Shown one piece after another: positions 1 through 8,579 of a stretch of DNA of 42,994 nt. The DNA is taken from contig JAFXUC010000114.1 of assembly GCA_017535325.1 (NCBI GenBank), positions 1 through 42,994 of the forward strand, read 5' to 3'. The notes beneath the pieces were generated by a model. The model ran no database searches and was not told the DNA's origin. It saw only the letters and a program-made list of their open reading frames with translations. Source of the stretch: Bacteroidales bacterium. GTDB lineage: Bacteria > Bacteroidota > Bacteroidia > Bacteroidales > UBA3824. Position numbers and translations under genes: made by a program. Numbering within the stretch: position 1 is the stretch's first letter; each line of letters starts with the position of its first letter.

Positions 1-316
<316 letters not shown>

Positions 317-340
317 TTGGTTATCATACAAAAATTTAAG

Positions 341-373
341 GCGGTTGCTTTTTTTAGGCAGCCGCCTTTTTTT
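341..373 (+). terminator. Rho-independent terminator of enolase
   Basis: A stem GGCGGTTGC (341-349) pairs with GCAGCCGCC (358-366), with one G-T wobble. The loop is T-rich and a run of seven T follows. It lies 24 bases after the enolase stop. Confidence 0.85.
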
Positions 374-446
374 GTTTTTTTATGCAATCAAATTTGCGGG
401 TTCAAAAAAATATTGATAATTTTACCGAATATTTTTTAAAGAGAAA

Positions 447-1676
447 ATGAACTTTACGATTTTGAGTTTCGCCACTCTGAGCGATTTTATCAGGGAAATT
501 TTCGGAGCGGATATTCCGCTGCCGGTTCAGACATACGGTTTTTTTGTCGCAATGGCCTTTGTAGCAGGCACTTGGATTATGACAATCGAATACAAGAGAA
601 AAGAAAAACTCGGGATGATGGGTGCTGTTTACAAGGTTGTAACCATCGGAGAAAAACCCGCTGTCAAAGATTTTATTTTGACGTTTGTCGTCTCGTTTTT
701 AATAAGTTACAAACTTGTTGAAATAATTTTCAATTACCGGGAATTTTCTGAAAACGCTCAGGATTTTTTGCTTTCGGGACGCGGAAATTTTATAGGCGGT
801 CTGCTGATTGCAGCCGCTGCAACGTGGTATTCGTGGAACAACAAAAACAAAAAAGCCCTTCCAAAGCCTAAACAAGTGATTCTCAAAACGATGCCACACC
901 AGTTAGCAGGAAATATTTTGGTTGTAACAGGAATTTTCGGACTTCTCGGCGCAAAACTTTTTCACAATTTTGAAAACTGGGACAAATTTGTAGCCGACCC
1001 GATAGGCGAATTGTTTTCTTTCAGCGGTCTGACATTTTTCGGCGGCTTGATAGTAGGCGGCTTTGCGGGCGCAATCTTCCTGAAAAAAAATCATTTGAGC
1101 AGTTTTCATACGTTAGACTCTGCCGCCTGCGGAATACCACTCGGTTATGCACTCGGACGTGTAGGCTGTCAACTCTCCGGCGACGGCTGCTGGGGCTGCG
1201 AAAACACCTCTCCTGCCCCGTCGTTTATTCCTGACTGGGCATGGTCGTCAAAATTTCCTAACAACGTCATAAACGCCGGTGTGCCGATTGACAACTGCGG
1301 TCATCAGCACTGCCATGAACTCGCGACGGCTGTTTATCCGACTTCGCTTTACGAAACCATTATGATGCTGATAATCTTTTCGTTGCTGTTTTTTTGGTTA
1401 AGACACAAAATACATCTTCCTGGAATGTTGTTCGGAACGTATCTCAGCATGCAGGGCGTTGAAAGGCTTTTGATTGAACAAATCCGCGTCAACAACAAAC
1501 TCCACTTTTTTGGCATGGAGGTAACGCAGGCTCAAATCATAGCGACATGTTTGATTATCAGCGGTTTGACTGTCATTTTCTTAACATGGAAATACCGCGG
1601 AAAAATCACCGAAATCACCAAATACAAAGAAGAAATTCCGAAAGTCAACGCGGAAATCGTGGAGGAAATCGACTAA
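447..1676 (+). CDS. lgt: Prolipoprotein diacylglyceryl transferase (long Bacteroidota form)
   Basis: Lgt moves a diacylglyceryl group from phosphatidylglycerol to the lipobox cysteine of prelipoproteins in the inner membrane. The 409-residue protein has several hydrophobic segments (about 25-45, 75-95, 155-172, 195-212, 315-335 and 365-385). It carries the Lgt signature, here LGRVGCQLSGDGCWG at about 236-250, and the C-terminal ERLLIEQIRVN segment that supplies the second conserved arginine. It is longer than the roughly 290-residue E. coli enzyme, with extra loops near 100-150 and 250-300, as is usual in Bacteroidota. One oddity is that the position matching the essential His of the proteobacterial HGG motif reads FFGG (about 197-200). 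The ATG at 447 is the only sensible start. At least two lipoproteins in this window would be substrates. Confidence 0.93.
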   Translation: MNFTILSFATLSDFIREIFGADIPLPVQTYGFFVAMAFVAGTWIMTIEYKRKEKLGMMGAVYKVVTIGEKPAVKDFILTFVVSFLISYKLVEIIFNYREFSENAQDFLLSGRGNFIGGLLIAAAATWYSWNNKNKKALPKPKQVILKTMPHQLAGNILVVTGIFGLLGAKLFHNFENWDKFVADPIGELFSFSGLTFFGGLIVGGFAGAIFLKKNHLSSFHTLDSAACGIPLGYALGRVGCQLSGDGCWGCENTSPAPSFIPDWAWSSKFPNNVINAGVPIDNCGHQHCHELATAVYPTSLYETIMMLIIFSLLFFWLRHKIHLPGMLFGTYLSMQGVERLLIEQIRVNNKLHFFGMEVTQAQIIATCLIISGLTVIFLTWKYRGKITEITKYKEEIPKVNAEIVEEID

Positions 1677-1682
1677 AAAGAT

Positions 1683-2378
1683 TTACACGAACCCCATCCA
1701 GTGCAAAATTACCGGAGTGAAAACAGCCGTTATGATTCCGTTTAGGGTTAAACCAAGGCTTGAATACGCTCCGAAATGCGGACCGACTTCAAGGGCGCGG
1801 CTTGTTCCGACGGCATGAGCCGCCATGCCCATTGCAAAACTTTGTGAAATGGGGTTTTTAACGCCGCCGATTTTCAGCACGGCGAAACCGAAAATTGCGC
1901 CGAATATTCCCGTAAAAACCACCACGACAGCGGTCAGCGACGAAATACCGCCGAGAGAATTTGTGATTTCCATAGCAATCGGCGTTGTAACCGATTTTGA
2001 AGCCATCGAAACGGCAACCTGTCCGGAAGCCCCGAACCAATACGCCGAAAGCACCACCGAAACAATGCCCGCCACGCACCCCGCAAACGACGAAACCGCC
2101 AAAGGCAGCAGTTGTTTTTTTATAGATGACAACTGACGGTACAGCGGCACGCCAAGGGCAACAACAGCCGGTTTGAGCCAGAATTCTATCATTTTGCCGG
2201 CTTCGCTGTATTCTTCGTAAGGAATGTCAAGGCTCAGAAGGTAGCATATCAGCACGGCGATTGTTATCAAAATCGGGTTGAGGATAATCAGACCGGTTTT
2301 TTGTTGCAGTTTTTTTGAGCCGTAAAAAACCGCAAACGTTATAAAAAGCAGAAAAAAATTATTTTTCAGGAACTCCAT
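1683..2378 (-). CDS. lrgB: LrgB family membrane protein
   Basis: This 231-residue protein belongs to the LrgB/CidB family. Members pair with LrgA-type proteins and have been described as antiholin-like or as transporters of small carboxylates such as pyruvate or glycolate. Most of the chain is hydrophobic helices. The family-typical stretch SKSVTTPIAMEI lies near 127-138, and the late AHAVGTSRALEVG and GAYSSLGLTLNGI segments are present. Its start overlaps the end of lrgA by 20 bases, so the two are translationally coupled. It converges with lgt, the stops being 6 bases apart. The family call is firm; the physiological role is not decided by the sequence. Confidence 0.93.
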   Translation of the reverse strand: MEFLKNNFFLLFITFAVFYGSKKLQQKTGLIILNPILITIAVLICYLLSLDIPYEEYSEAGKMIEFWLKPAVVALGVPLYRQLSSIKKQLLPLAVSSFAGCVAGIVSVVLSAYWFGASGQVAVSMASKSVTTPIAMEITNSLGGISSLTAVVVVFTGIFGAIFGFAVLKIGGVKNPISQSFAMGMAAHAVGTSRALEVGPHFGAYSSLGLTLNGIITAVFTPVILHWMGFV

Positions 2379-2733
2379 TTTTGTCAGATTTATGTTTCAA
2401 AAGTTTTCGCATTAACTGGTGCGTATGACCGGAGACAATCAGCACAACAACCGTACTGATGACAGTTGCGGCAATTATCGGCAGCAGTTCGGCTTTAATC
2501 AGATCGAAATAAAGCATCAAAGCCACTCCCGGCGGCACAAAAAAGAATCCGAGATTGTCAAGCAGAAATTTACTTATCTTGCTGACACTCTCCAACTTAA
2601 CCCACTTCAATTTCAAAGCGGCAGTCAGCAGCACCATTCCGATTATGCACGAAGGCAGTTTTATGCCGGTGATATAGACAGTGAGTTCGCCAAGTGCCAA
2701 AAAACCGAAAATTATCAAAAACTGTTTAAGCAT
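2359..2733 (-). CDS. lrgA: LrgA/CidA family membrane protein
   Basis: This is a 124-residue membrane protein of the LrgA/CidA (holin-like) family, the usual partner of LrgB. It has four hydrophobic helices and the typical segments LPSCIIGMVLL and FFVPPGVALM. The frame is open 36 bases further upstream to an ATG at 2769, but a TAnnTTTG promoter element lies at 2757-2764, inside that extension. The extension (MCTFVRLKK...) also resembles no LrgA N-terminus, so the ATG at 2733 is preferred. It overlaps lrgB by 20 bases. The pair probably forms one inner-membrane complex involved in export of small carboxylates or in cell-lysis control; this role is inferred from the family. Confidence 0.9.
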   Translation of the reverse strand: MLKQFLIIFGFLALGELTVYITGIKLPSCIIGMVLLTAALKLKWVKLESVSKISKFLLDNLGFFFVPPGVALMLYFDLIKAELLPIIAATVISTVVVLIVSGHTHQLMRKLLKHKSDKNGVPEK

Positions 2734-2756
2734 GATTTCGTTTTTTTTTAACCGCA

Positions 2757-2764
2757 CAAAAGTA
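2757..2764 (-). promoter_or_regulatory. Bacteroidota -7 element for lrgAB
   Basis: The minus strand reads TACTTTTG, an exact match to TAnnTTTG, 24 bases upstream of the chosen lrgA start. No convincing -33 TTG was found at the expected spacing. Confidence 0.5.
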
Positions 2765-2858
2765 CACAAAAATCCCGCGCCTAATTACCTCTCAATACAA
2801 ACGTCATATAAAAATAATGTCAAGTGCAGAGGAAATTAATGTTTCAACAAAGCCGCAG

Positions 2859-2890
2859 TTTGGAAGGAAAGGATTTTTTGAGTAACTTTG
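2859..2890 (+). promoter_or_regulatory. Bacteroidota promoter for the AlbA_2 regulator gene
   Basis: TTTG at 2859-2862 and TAACTTTG at 2883-2890 are separated by 20 bp, matching the -33/-7 consensus. Transcription should start near 2895, which argues against the GTG at 2895 as start codon and for the ATG at 2916. Confidence 0.65.
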
Positions 2891-2915
2891 GAGCGTGAAA
2901 CAAAGTTTTTCGGTT

Positions 2916-4289
2916 ATGGAATCTCAAATTATAGAATACAAAGAGTCTTGGCGCGAGGAATACGTCAAATGGATTTGTGGTTTTGCCAACGCGCAAGGCG
3001 GAATTATATATATCGGCATCAGAGACGACGGGACGGCGTGCGGCGTGGAAAATGCAAAGAAACTTTTGGAAGATATTCCTAACAAAGTGCGCGATATGCT
3101 CGGACTTATTGTCGATGTGGATTTGATAAAGAAAGACGGCAAGGACGTTATCAAAATAACCGTCCCAGAAAATCCGTATCCAGTCAATTACAAAGGTGAG
3201 TACCATTACCGCACCGGCAGCACAAAACAACTGTTGCAAGGGACTGCGCTTACAAATTTCCTCTTGAAAAAAACGGGCATAAAATGGGATGCCGTACCGC
3301 TCGAAAGAGTTTCCATTGACGATTTGGACAAAGAAAGTTTCGATATTTTTTATCGTGAGGCGGTGCGCAGCGGACGTATGAGCGAAGACGATTTGAAACT
3401 TTCGCGGCACGATCTTTTGGAAAAACTCAACCTCTTGGAAAACAACTATTTAAAACGAGCCGCAGTGCTTCTTTTTCACCGCAATCCCGAAAAATGGATT
3501 ACAGGTTCGTTTGTAAAAATTGGTTTTTTCATAACCGACGACGACCTCCGCTATCAAGACGAGATACACGGCTCGTTGATGATTCAGGCGGAAAGGGTCA
3601 TCGATTTGCTCTACACAAAATACCTTACGGCGGATATTTCATACGACAATATCACGCGCATCGAACGCTATCCGTTCCCAAAAGACGCGGTGCGCGAGGC
3701 TGTTTTCAATGCGTTGATACATCAGGATTTTTCGGCGGGGATTCCTGTGCAGATAAGCGTCTATAAAGACCGTCTTTACATCAGCAACGACTGCGTTTTT
3801 CCAGAAAAATGGACGGCAGAAACCTTAATGCAAAAACACCGTTCAATGCCACATAATCCCGACATCGCCAACACTTTTTATCGTGCGGGCTTTATCGAGA
3901 GTTGGGGACGCGGCATCGAAAAGATTTGCAACCTTTGTCGCAATCACAATATTCCTGTCCCGACATATACGGTTCACGACGCGGATATTATGATGATTTT
4001 TAAAACAAATGTCCCCAATAATGTCCTCAATGTCCAAGGAAATGACCCAAATGGACCTAATAACGGACCTAATAATGGACCTAATCTTAGAAAACTTACA
4101 GACCGACAATGTGCACTGTTAAGATTATTTGCCCAAAACGAAAAAGTAACATTAGACACACTTACAAAAGAACTAAATGCGGGCAGAACAACAATCAAAC
4201 GCGACATTGCACAACTCAAAGAGATGGGTTTGCTTGTAAGAGAAAACGGTACACGGGGATTTTGGATTGTAAAACTCAACGAGAAATAA
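2916..4289 (+). CDS. AlbA_2 (Schlafen-like) domain putative transcriptional regulator
   Basis: The protein is 457 residues from the ATG at 2916. The N-terminal third is an AlbA_2 domain: the start ESQIIEYKESW and the segment CGFANAQGGIIYIGIRDDG are diagnostic. A central region (about 200-360) with EAVFNALIHQDF, the loop YISNDC and FYRAGFIESWGRGIEKI matches the ATP-binding HATPase_c_4 module found in 'RecG-like' regulators. After a flexible Asn/Gly/Pro linker built from 12-bp repeats, a C-terminal winged helix (about 395-450) contains LTKELNAGRTTIKRDIAQLKEMGLL. Databases often label such proteins ATP-dependent DNA helicases, but no helicase motifs are visible. They are usually stand-alone regulators of unknown target. 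It stands alone between lrgAB and the next transcript. The domains are clear; the function is inferred. Confidence 0.88.
   Translation: MESQIIEYKESWREEYVKWICGFANAQGGIIYIGIRDDGTACGVENAKKLLEDIPNKVRDMLGLIVDVDLIKKDGKDVIKITVPENPYPVNYKGEYHYRTGSTKQLLQGTALTNFLLKKTGIKWDAVPLERVSIDDLDKESFDIFYREAVRSGRMSEDDLKLSRHDLLEKLNLLENNYLKRAAVLLFHRNPEKWITGSFVKIGFFITDDDLRYQDEIHGSLMIQAERVIDLLYTKYLTADISYDNITRIERYPFPKDAVREAVFNALIHQDFSAGIPVQISVYKDRLYISNDCVFPEKWTAETLMQKHRSMPHNPDIANTFYRAGFIESWGRGIEKICNLCRNHNIPVPTYTVHDADIMMIFKTNVPNNVLNVQGNDPNGPNNGPNNGPNLRKLTDRQCALLRLFAQNEKVTLDTLTKELNAGRTTIKRDIAQLKEMGLLVRENGTRGFWIVKLNEK
4008..4085 (+). repeat. In-frame 12-bp repeats in the linker of the AlbA_2 protein
   Basis: Units AATGTCCCCAAT (4008-4019) and AATGTCCTCAAT (4020-4031) are followed by a diverged stretch. 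Then come AATGGACCTAAT (4050-4061), AACGGACCTAAT (4062-4073) and AATGGACCTAAT (4074-4085). They encode N-V-P-N and N-G-P-N tetrapeptides. Gain or loss of a unit keeps the reading frame. Confidence 0.85.
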
Positions 4290-4314
4290 ACACAATGGAA
4301 CCACTCAAAAATAA

Positions 4315-4344
4315 TTGACAATTCCAAAAAATTTTATACCTTTG
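4315..4344 (+). promoter_or_regulatory. Bacteroidota promoter for the suhB-glycosyltransferase operon
   Basis: TTG at 4315-4317 and TACCTTTG at 4337-4344 are separated by 19 bp, 25 bases upstream of the ATG at 4370. Confidence 0.7.
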
Positions 4345-4369
4345 CAAATTAAAAAAACTAAATAAGAAA

Positions 4370-5158
4370 ATGGATTACGCAAAAATATGCCGCGAGGTAG
4401 AAAATGCCGCTCAAAAAGCAGCACAATATATAAAAAACGAACGCCAAAAATTCGATGCCTCAAAAATCGAAGTCAAAGGCAAAAACGATTTTGTCTCTTA
4501 CGTTGACAAAACCTCTGAAAAACTGCTCGTTGAAGAACTTTCTAAAATCGTTCCCGAAGCAGGCTTCATCACCGAAGAAGGCACAAAAAAAGAAGTCAAA
4601 ACCCTTAACTGGATTATCGACCCGCTTGACGGCACAACAAATTTCATTCACGGACTCTGCCCGCATTGTGTCAGCATCGCTTTACAAAACAACGGCAAAA
4701 CCGTTGTCGGAGTGGTTTTTGAAATCGGACTCCAAGAATGTTTTTCGGCATATCTCGGCGGCGGCGCATTTCTTAACGGAAAAAGCATAAAAGTCTCTGA
4801 CAAACAGACACTAAAAGATTCACTCGTCGGAACGGGCTTTCCGTACTCTGATTACAGCAAACTTGACGGCTTTATGAAGTCGATGGAGTTTATGATGCGC
4901 AACACACACGGAATGAGACGTTTAGGCTCGGCGGCAACAGACCTAGTTTATGTCGCTTGCGGAAGACTTGACACTTTTTATGAATACGGTCTCAGCCCTT
5001 GGGACGTAGCGGCAGGCGCGTTTATCGTTGAAGAGGCGGGCGGCAAAGTTTCAGACTTTTCTGGAAAAGACAACTATATATTCGGAAAAGAAATCGTCGC
5101 TGCCAACGGATTGGTTTTCAACAAGTTTTTGGAGAACATTAAATCGTTTATGAATTGA
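4370..5158 (+). CDS. suhB: Inositol monophosphatase family phosphatase
   Basis: This 262-residue protein is a Mg2+-dependent sugar-phosphate phosphatase of the inositol monophosphatase family. The metal-site motifs are visible: ITEEGT near 67-72, WIIDPLDGTTNF at 81-92 (Asp84 and Asp87), and LSPWDVAAGAFIVEEAGG at about 208-225, whose WD supplies the third acidic ligand. Its length is standard. The exact substrate (inositol phosphate, 3'-phosphoadenosine phosphate or another sugar phosphate) cannot be read from the sequence. It heads a three-gene run and overlaps the next glycosyltransferase start by 4 bases, so it may act in the same cell-surface glycan pathway. A promoter with both elements precedes it. 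Confidence 0.9.
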   Translation: MDYAKICREVENAAQKAAQYIKNERQKFDASKIEVKGKNDFVSYVDKTSEKLLVEELSKIVPEAGFITEEGTKKEVKTLNWIIDPLDGTTNFIHGLCPHCVSIALQNNGKTVVGVVFEIGLQECFSAYLGGGAFLNGKSIKVSDKQTLKDSLVGTGFPYSDYSKLDGFMKSMEFMMRNTHGMRRLGSAATDLVYVACGRLDTFYEYGLSPWDVAAGAFIVEEAGGKVSDFSGKDNYIFGKEIVAANGLVFNKFLENIKSFMN

Positions 5159-6183
5159 AAACATCTCTTGTAATATTGAATTGGAACGGCGAAAATTTTT
5201 TGCGCGATTACTTACCGTCAGTCATAAAACACACTTTAAACGCTGACACAGAAGTAGTTGTAGCGGACAACAATTCGTCAGACGATTCATTATTATTGTT
5301 GGAAAAAGAGTTTCCGAGCGTAAAAACTATACGTCTTGACAAGAATTACGGTTTTGCCCTCGGTTACAACAAAGCGTTAGCGCAAATCACTGACAGCGAG
5401 TATTTTGTGCTTTGCAACAGCGATGTTTTACTAAAATCCGACGCTGTTAGTCCGATAATAAAATTAATGGATTCCGACAAGGAAATAGCAGCGTGTTGTC
5501 CGAAAATAAAAGCCCTGAAAAATCCCGAAATGTTTGAATACGCGGGCGCAGCAGGCGGTTTTATTGACAAATTCGGCTATCCGTTTTGTAAAGGCAGAAT
5601 TTTGGACACCGTTGAAAAAGACGAAAACCAATACAACGAACTTCAAGAAGTTTTTTGGGCTTCGGGCGCGTTTTTGGTGATCAGGGCAGAAATTTTTAGA
5701 AAAGTCGGCGGCTTTGACGAAAATTTTTTCGCACACATGGAAGAAATCGACCTCTGCTGGCGAATAAAAAATCTCGGCTACAAAATTATGTATTGTCCTG
5801 AATCTGAGGTTTTTCACTTAGGCGGCGGAACTCTTGAACAAGGTAATCCGAGAAAACTTTTCTTGAATTACCGAAACTCGCTAAAAATGCTTGTCAAAAA
5901 CCTTGAACCGAAAAAATGCTTTTGGACAGTTTTTATGCGAATGATTTTGGACGGACTTTCGGCGGGAGTTTATTTGTTGCAACGGAAATTTTCTTTTTTT
6001 GGGGCGGTTTTGAAAGCGCATTTCGCGTTTTACAAATCCCTGCCGAAACTGCTAAAACAAAGAAAACTGTTAAAAAAGCAGGTAAAGAATTATAAACATA
6101 AAGAAATTTACTCAAAAAGTATAATTTTTGAATATTTCATAAAAAAACGGAAAAAATATTTTGAATTAGAAAATGTCAAATAA
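5155..6183 (+). CDS. Family 2 glycosyltransferase (rhamnosyltransferase-like)
   Basis: The 342-residue protein has a GT-A fold family-2 domain. It begins SLVILNWNG, has VVVADNNSSDD near 34-44 for nucleotide binding, NSD at 88-90 as the DxD-equivalent metal motif, and GGFDENFF...EEIDLCWR at 185-203, the acceptor-side and catalytic region typical of WcaE/rhamnosyltransferase-like enzymes. The last 100 residues contain a hydrophobic amphipathic stretch (about 255-285) that may attach it to the membrane, then a very basic tail. Translation appears to start at TTG 5155, overlapping the suhB stop; no in-frame ATG precedes the conserved N-terminus. It overlaps the next gene by 11 bases. The sugar and acceptor are unknown. 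Confidence 0.9.
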   Translation: MKTSLVILNWNGENFLRDYLPSVIKHTLNADTEVVVADNNSSDDSLLLLEKEFPSVKTIRLDKNYGFALGYNKALAQITDSEYFVLCNSDVLLKSDAVSPIIKLMDSDKEIAACCPKIKALKNPEMFEYAGAAGGFIDKFGYPFCKGRILDTVEKDENQYNELQEVFWASGAFLVIRAEIFRKVGGFDENFFAHMEEIDLCWRIKNLGYKIMYCPESEVFHLGGGTLEQGNPRKLFLNYRNSLKMLVKNLEPKKCFWTVFMRMILDGLSAGVYLLQRKFSFFGAVLKAHFAFYKSLPKLLKQRKLLKKQVKNYKHKEIYSKSIIFEYFIKKRKKYFELENVK

Positions 6184-6901
6184 AATAGTCATAATTCCGA
6201 CATACAAGGAAAAGGAAAATATTGAAAGCATAATCCGCGTGGTTTTTGCGTTGGAGGAAAAATTCGACATGCTAATCATCGACGACAACTCCCCCGACGG
6301 TACGGCGGACATAGTTAAAGGCTTGATTCAGAATGAGTTTTCTGACAGGCTTTTTATAATTGAACGTCCCGGAAAATTAGGACTCGGAACGGCTTACATA
6401 ACCGGGTTCAAATGGTCGCTCGAACACAACTACGATTACATTTTTGAGATGGACGCCGACTTTTCGCACCCGCCTGAGAAGTTAATTGACCTTTACAACG
6501 CCTGCGCAAAAGACGGTTTCGACATGTCAATCGGCAGCCGTTATGTTTCGGGCGTTAACGTTGTCAACTGGCCTTTGGGACGTGTTTTGATGAGTTATTT
6601 CGGCTCTAAATACGTGCGCATGATAACCGGCATGAAAATCATGGACACGACCGCCGGATTCAAATGTTACACCCGTAAAGTATTGGAAAACATCGACTTG
6701 GACAAAATCAAAATGAAAGGTTACGGCTTTCAAATCGAGATGAAATTCACCGCTTGGAAAAAGAAATTCAAGATAAAGGAAGTGCCGATAATTTTTACCG
6801 ACCGCAAACAGGGAACATCCAAAATGAGCGGAGGCATATTTGGCGAGGCTGTTTGGGGCGTGCTGAAAATGAAGATTTCAAGTTGGTTCAAAAAGTACTG
6901 A
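6173..6901 (+). CDS. Polyprenol-phosphate mannosyltransferase-like family 2 glycosyltransferase
   Basis: This 242-residue cytoplasmic-face enzyme resembles dolichol/polyprenol-phosphate mannose synthases (DPM1 type), which transfer a sugar from a nucleotide donor to a polyprenyl phosphate. Motifs are VIIPTYKEKENI (6-17), IIDDNSPDGT (35-44), EMDADFSHPP (92-101) and the late DRKQGTSKMS loop near 205-215. No C-terminal transmembrane pair is present, as in the short DPM1 class. It overlaps the previous glycosyltransferase by 11 bases and completes the suhB operon, which suggests lipid-linked sugar production for glycan assembly or protein glycosylation. Donor sugar specificity is inferred, not seen. 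Confidence 0.9.
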   Translation: MSNKIVIIPTYKEKENIESIIRVVFALEEKFDMLIIDDNSPDGTADIVKGLIQNEFSDRLFIIERPGKLGLGTAYITGFKWSLEHNYDYIFEMDADFSHPPEKLIDLYNACAKDGFDMSIGSRYVSGVNVVNWPLGRVLMSYFGSKYVRMITGMKIMDTTAGFKCYTRKVLENIDLDKIKMKGYGFQIEMKFTAWKKKFKIKEVPIIFTDRKQGTSKMSGGIFGEAVWGVLKMKISSWFKKY

Positions 6902-6986
6902 AATTAATTAAACATTGTTAACCGTTAAACGATTGTATTGTTTTTTTGCGTTACTTTGTAAACTGAAAACATAAAATTTAAAAGAG

Positions 6987-8579
6987 ATGAAAAGAATTTT
7001 TTTATTTTTGCTGACTTTGATTCTGCCTGCGGCGGTGTTTGCGCAAGGGTATGAAATCGAAGTGAAAATCAACCACGTTGTCAACGACACACTGATTTTA
7101 GGCCACCATTTCAACGAAAGGCTTATCCCCGACGACACCGTTATAACTGATAAAAACGGCTACGGAGTTTTCAAAGGCAAAGAAGCCCTGCCCACGGGTA
7201 TGTATTTTATTTTCTTGCCGAAAAAAACGTATTTCGATTTCCTCATCGACCAGAAAGAAGGCGAAAAATTCTATATTGAAAACGACACAACCGATTTCTT
7301 AAAACACGTTGTTGTCAAAAACAGCCTTGAAAACCAGGTGTTTATGGACTATCAAAAATTCCTCGGCGAAAAACAGAAAGAGTTTGCCGACCTGAGGAAA
7401 GAATACGAAAAAGTCAAAGGCAAAGAGGCTAAGGAGCAGGAAATCCTTGAAAAGGAAAAAGCCATCAACAAAGAAGTCGAAGACAAATATCAGGCTCAAA
7501 TCGCACAGTATCCCGATATGTTTTTCTCAAAATTTTTGACGGCGACACGCGATGTTGTTGTCCCTGAGAATATTACAGACCAAAGGGAAAGATATTTCTG
7601 GTACAAGGCGCATTATTTTGACAATTTTGACGTCTCAAACGGCGCACTTCTCCGCACGCCGATTTACCAGCCAAAAATCGAAAGATACATCGACCAGATG
7701 GTTATCCAAATGCCTGATTCTCTGATAAAAGAGACGACGTGGCTCGTAAACAAAACCCGTCCGAAAGGCAAACTCAACGAGAAAAACGGCGAACTTTTCC
7801 GTTTTATGCTCGTGTACTTTTTCAACAAGTACGCTAAAAGCGAAAACATGGTCGCAGAAAACGTATATTGCTCACTTGCAGACATTTACATAAAAGACGC
7901 TTTTTGGGACACCGACTCTTTCAAAACCAAACTCAAAGAGAGAGTTGACAAAAAGAAAAACTGTCTTGTCGGCAATATTTCCAAAGACTTGACTATCAAA
8001 CTGATACCTGATTCCAAAGAAGGCATGGAGGCTCTCCGTCCCGCAATCGAGGAACTCAAAACCAAAGGCGTTGAAATCGAAAAGGCAAAACCCGATTTTG
8101 AAGCCCGCAGAAACGACGTCGTAAAACTTCTTGACGAGTTTATCACAAAATTCGGACGGAATTATTATTCGGTTCACCAAATGCAGGCAAAGTATAAGTT
8201 GCTGGTTTTCTGGGAGCCTGATTGTTCGCATTGTAAAGAAGAATTACCGAAATTGTGTCAATTTTTCAAAGACACATTAAGCACTACGGGCTGTGAAGTT
8301 TTCGCCGTTTATATGAACAAATCTGTTGACGATTTGGCAGGAGTAAGCCGTCATATCGGAAAATGTTTTGACTTTTTGCAAGAAAAAGGCATTTACAATA
8401 TTCCGGGCTGGCACAACATTTTCAACCCGTTTGACCAGTACAGAACAAATTATGACATCAATTCTACGCCGACAATTTACCTTTTGAACAAGGACAACGA
8501 AATCCTCGCAAAAAGAATTTCACACACTCAGGCATACGAGTTGATAACGATGTTGGAAGAAGAAGAAAATAAAAAATAA
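6987..8579 (+). CDS. Secreted DUF4369/DUF5106-type protein with C-terminal thioredoxin fold
   Basis: The 530-residue protein starts with a signal peptide (residues 1-20, cleavage after VFA). The N-terminal ~100 residues form a beta-rich DUF4369-like domain. A long charged helical region follows (about 120-175), then a DUF5106-like middle. The C-terminal TlpA/thioredoxin-like domain has an active-site pair C413-S-H-C416 after FWEPD and the cis-proline region NSTPTIYLL near 495. It should be periplasmic or outer-membrane associated, and may reduce or oxidise disulfides or act in a stress response. It shares a TAATG stop/start overlap with the next, paralogous gene. The family is Bacteroidota-typical; a physiological substrate is not known. 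Confidence 0.85.
   Translation: MKRIFLFLLTLILPAAVFAQGYEIEVKINHVVNDTLILGHHFNERLIPDDTVITDKNGYGVFKGKEALPTGMYFIFLPKKTYFDFLIDQKEGEKFYIENDTTDFLKHVVVKNSLENQVFMDYQKFLGEKQKEFADLRKEYEKVKGKEAKEQEILEKEKAINKEVEDKYQAQIAQYPDMFFSKFLTATRDVVVPENITDQRERYFWYKAHYFDNFDVSNGALLRTPIYQPKIERYIDQMVIQMPDSLIKETTWLVNKTRPKGKLNEKNGELFRFMLVYFFNKYAKSENMVAENVYCSLADIYIKDAFWDTDSFKTKLKERVDKKKNCLVGNISKDLTIKLIPDSKEGMEALRPAIEELKTKGVEIEKAKPDFEARRNDVVKLLDEFITKFGRNYYSVHQMQAKYKLLVFWEPDCSHCKEELPKLCQFFKDTLSTTGCEVFAVYMNKSVDDLAGVSRHIGKCFDFLQEKGIYNIPGWHNIFNPFDQYRTNYDINSTPTIYLLNKDNEILAKRISHTQAYELITMLEEEENKK

Noticed and set aside
2895..2915. GTG at 2895 as start of the AlbA_2 gene
   Set aside because: It coincides with the predicted transcription start, and the conserved protein begins at the ATG at 2916.
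2916..4289. ATP-dependent DNA helicase (RecG) label
   Set aside because: No helicase motifs are present; the domains are AlbA_2, an ATP-binding module and a winged helix.
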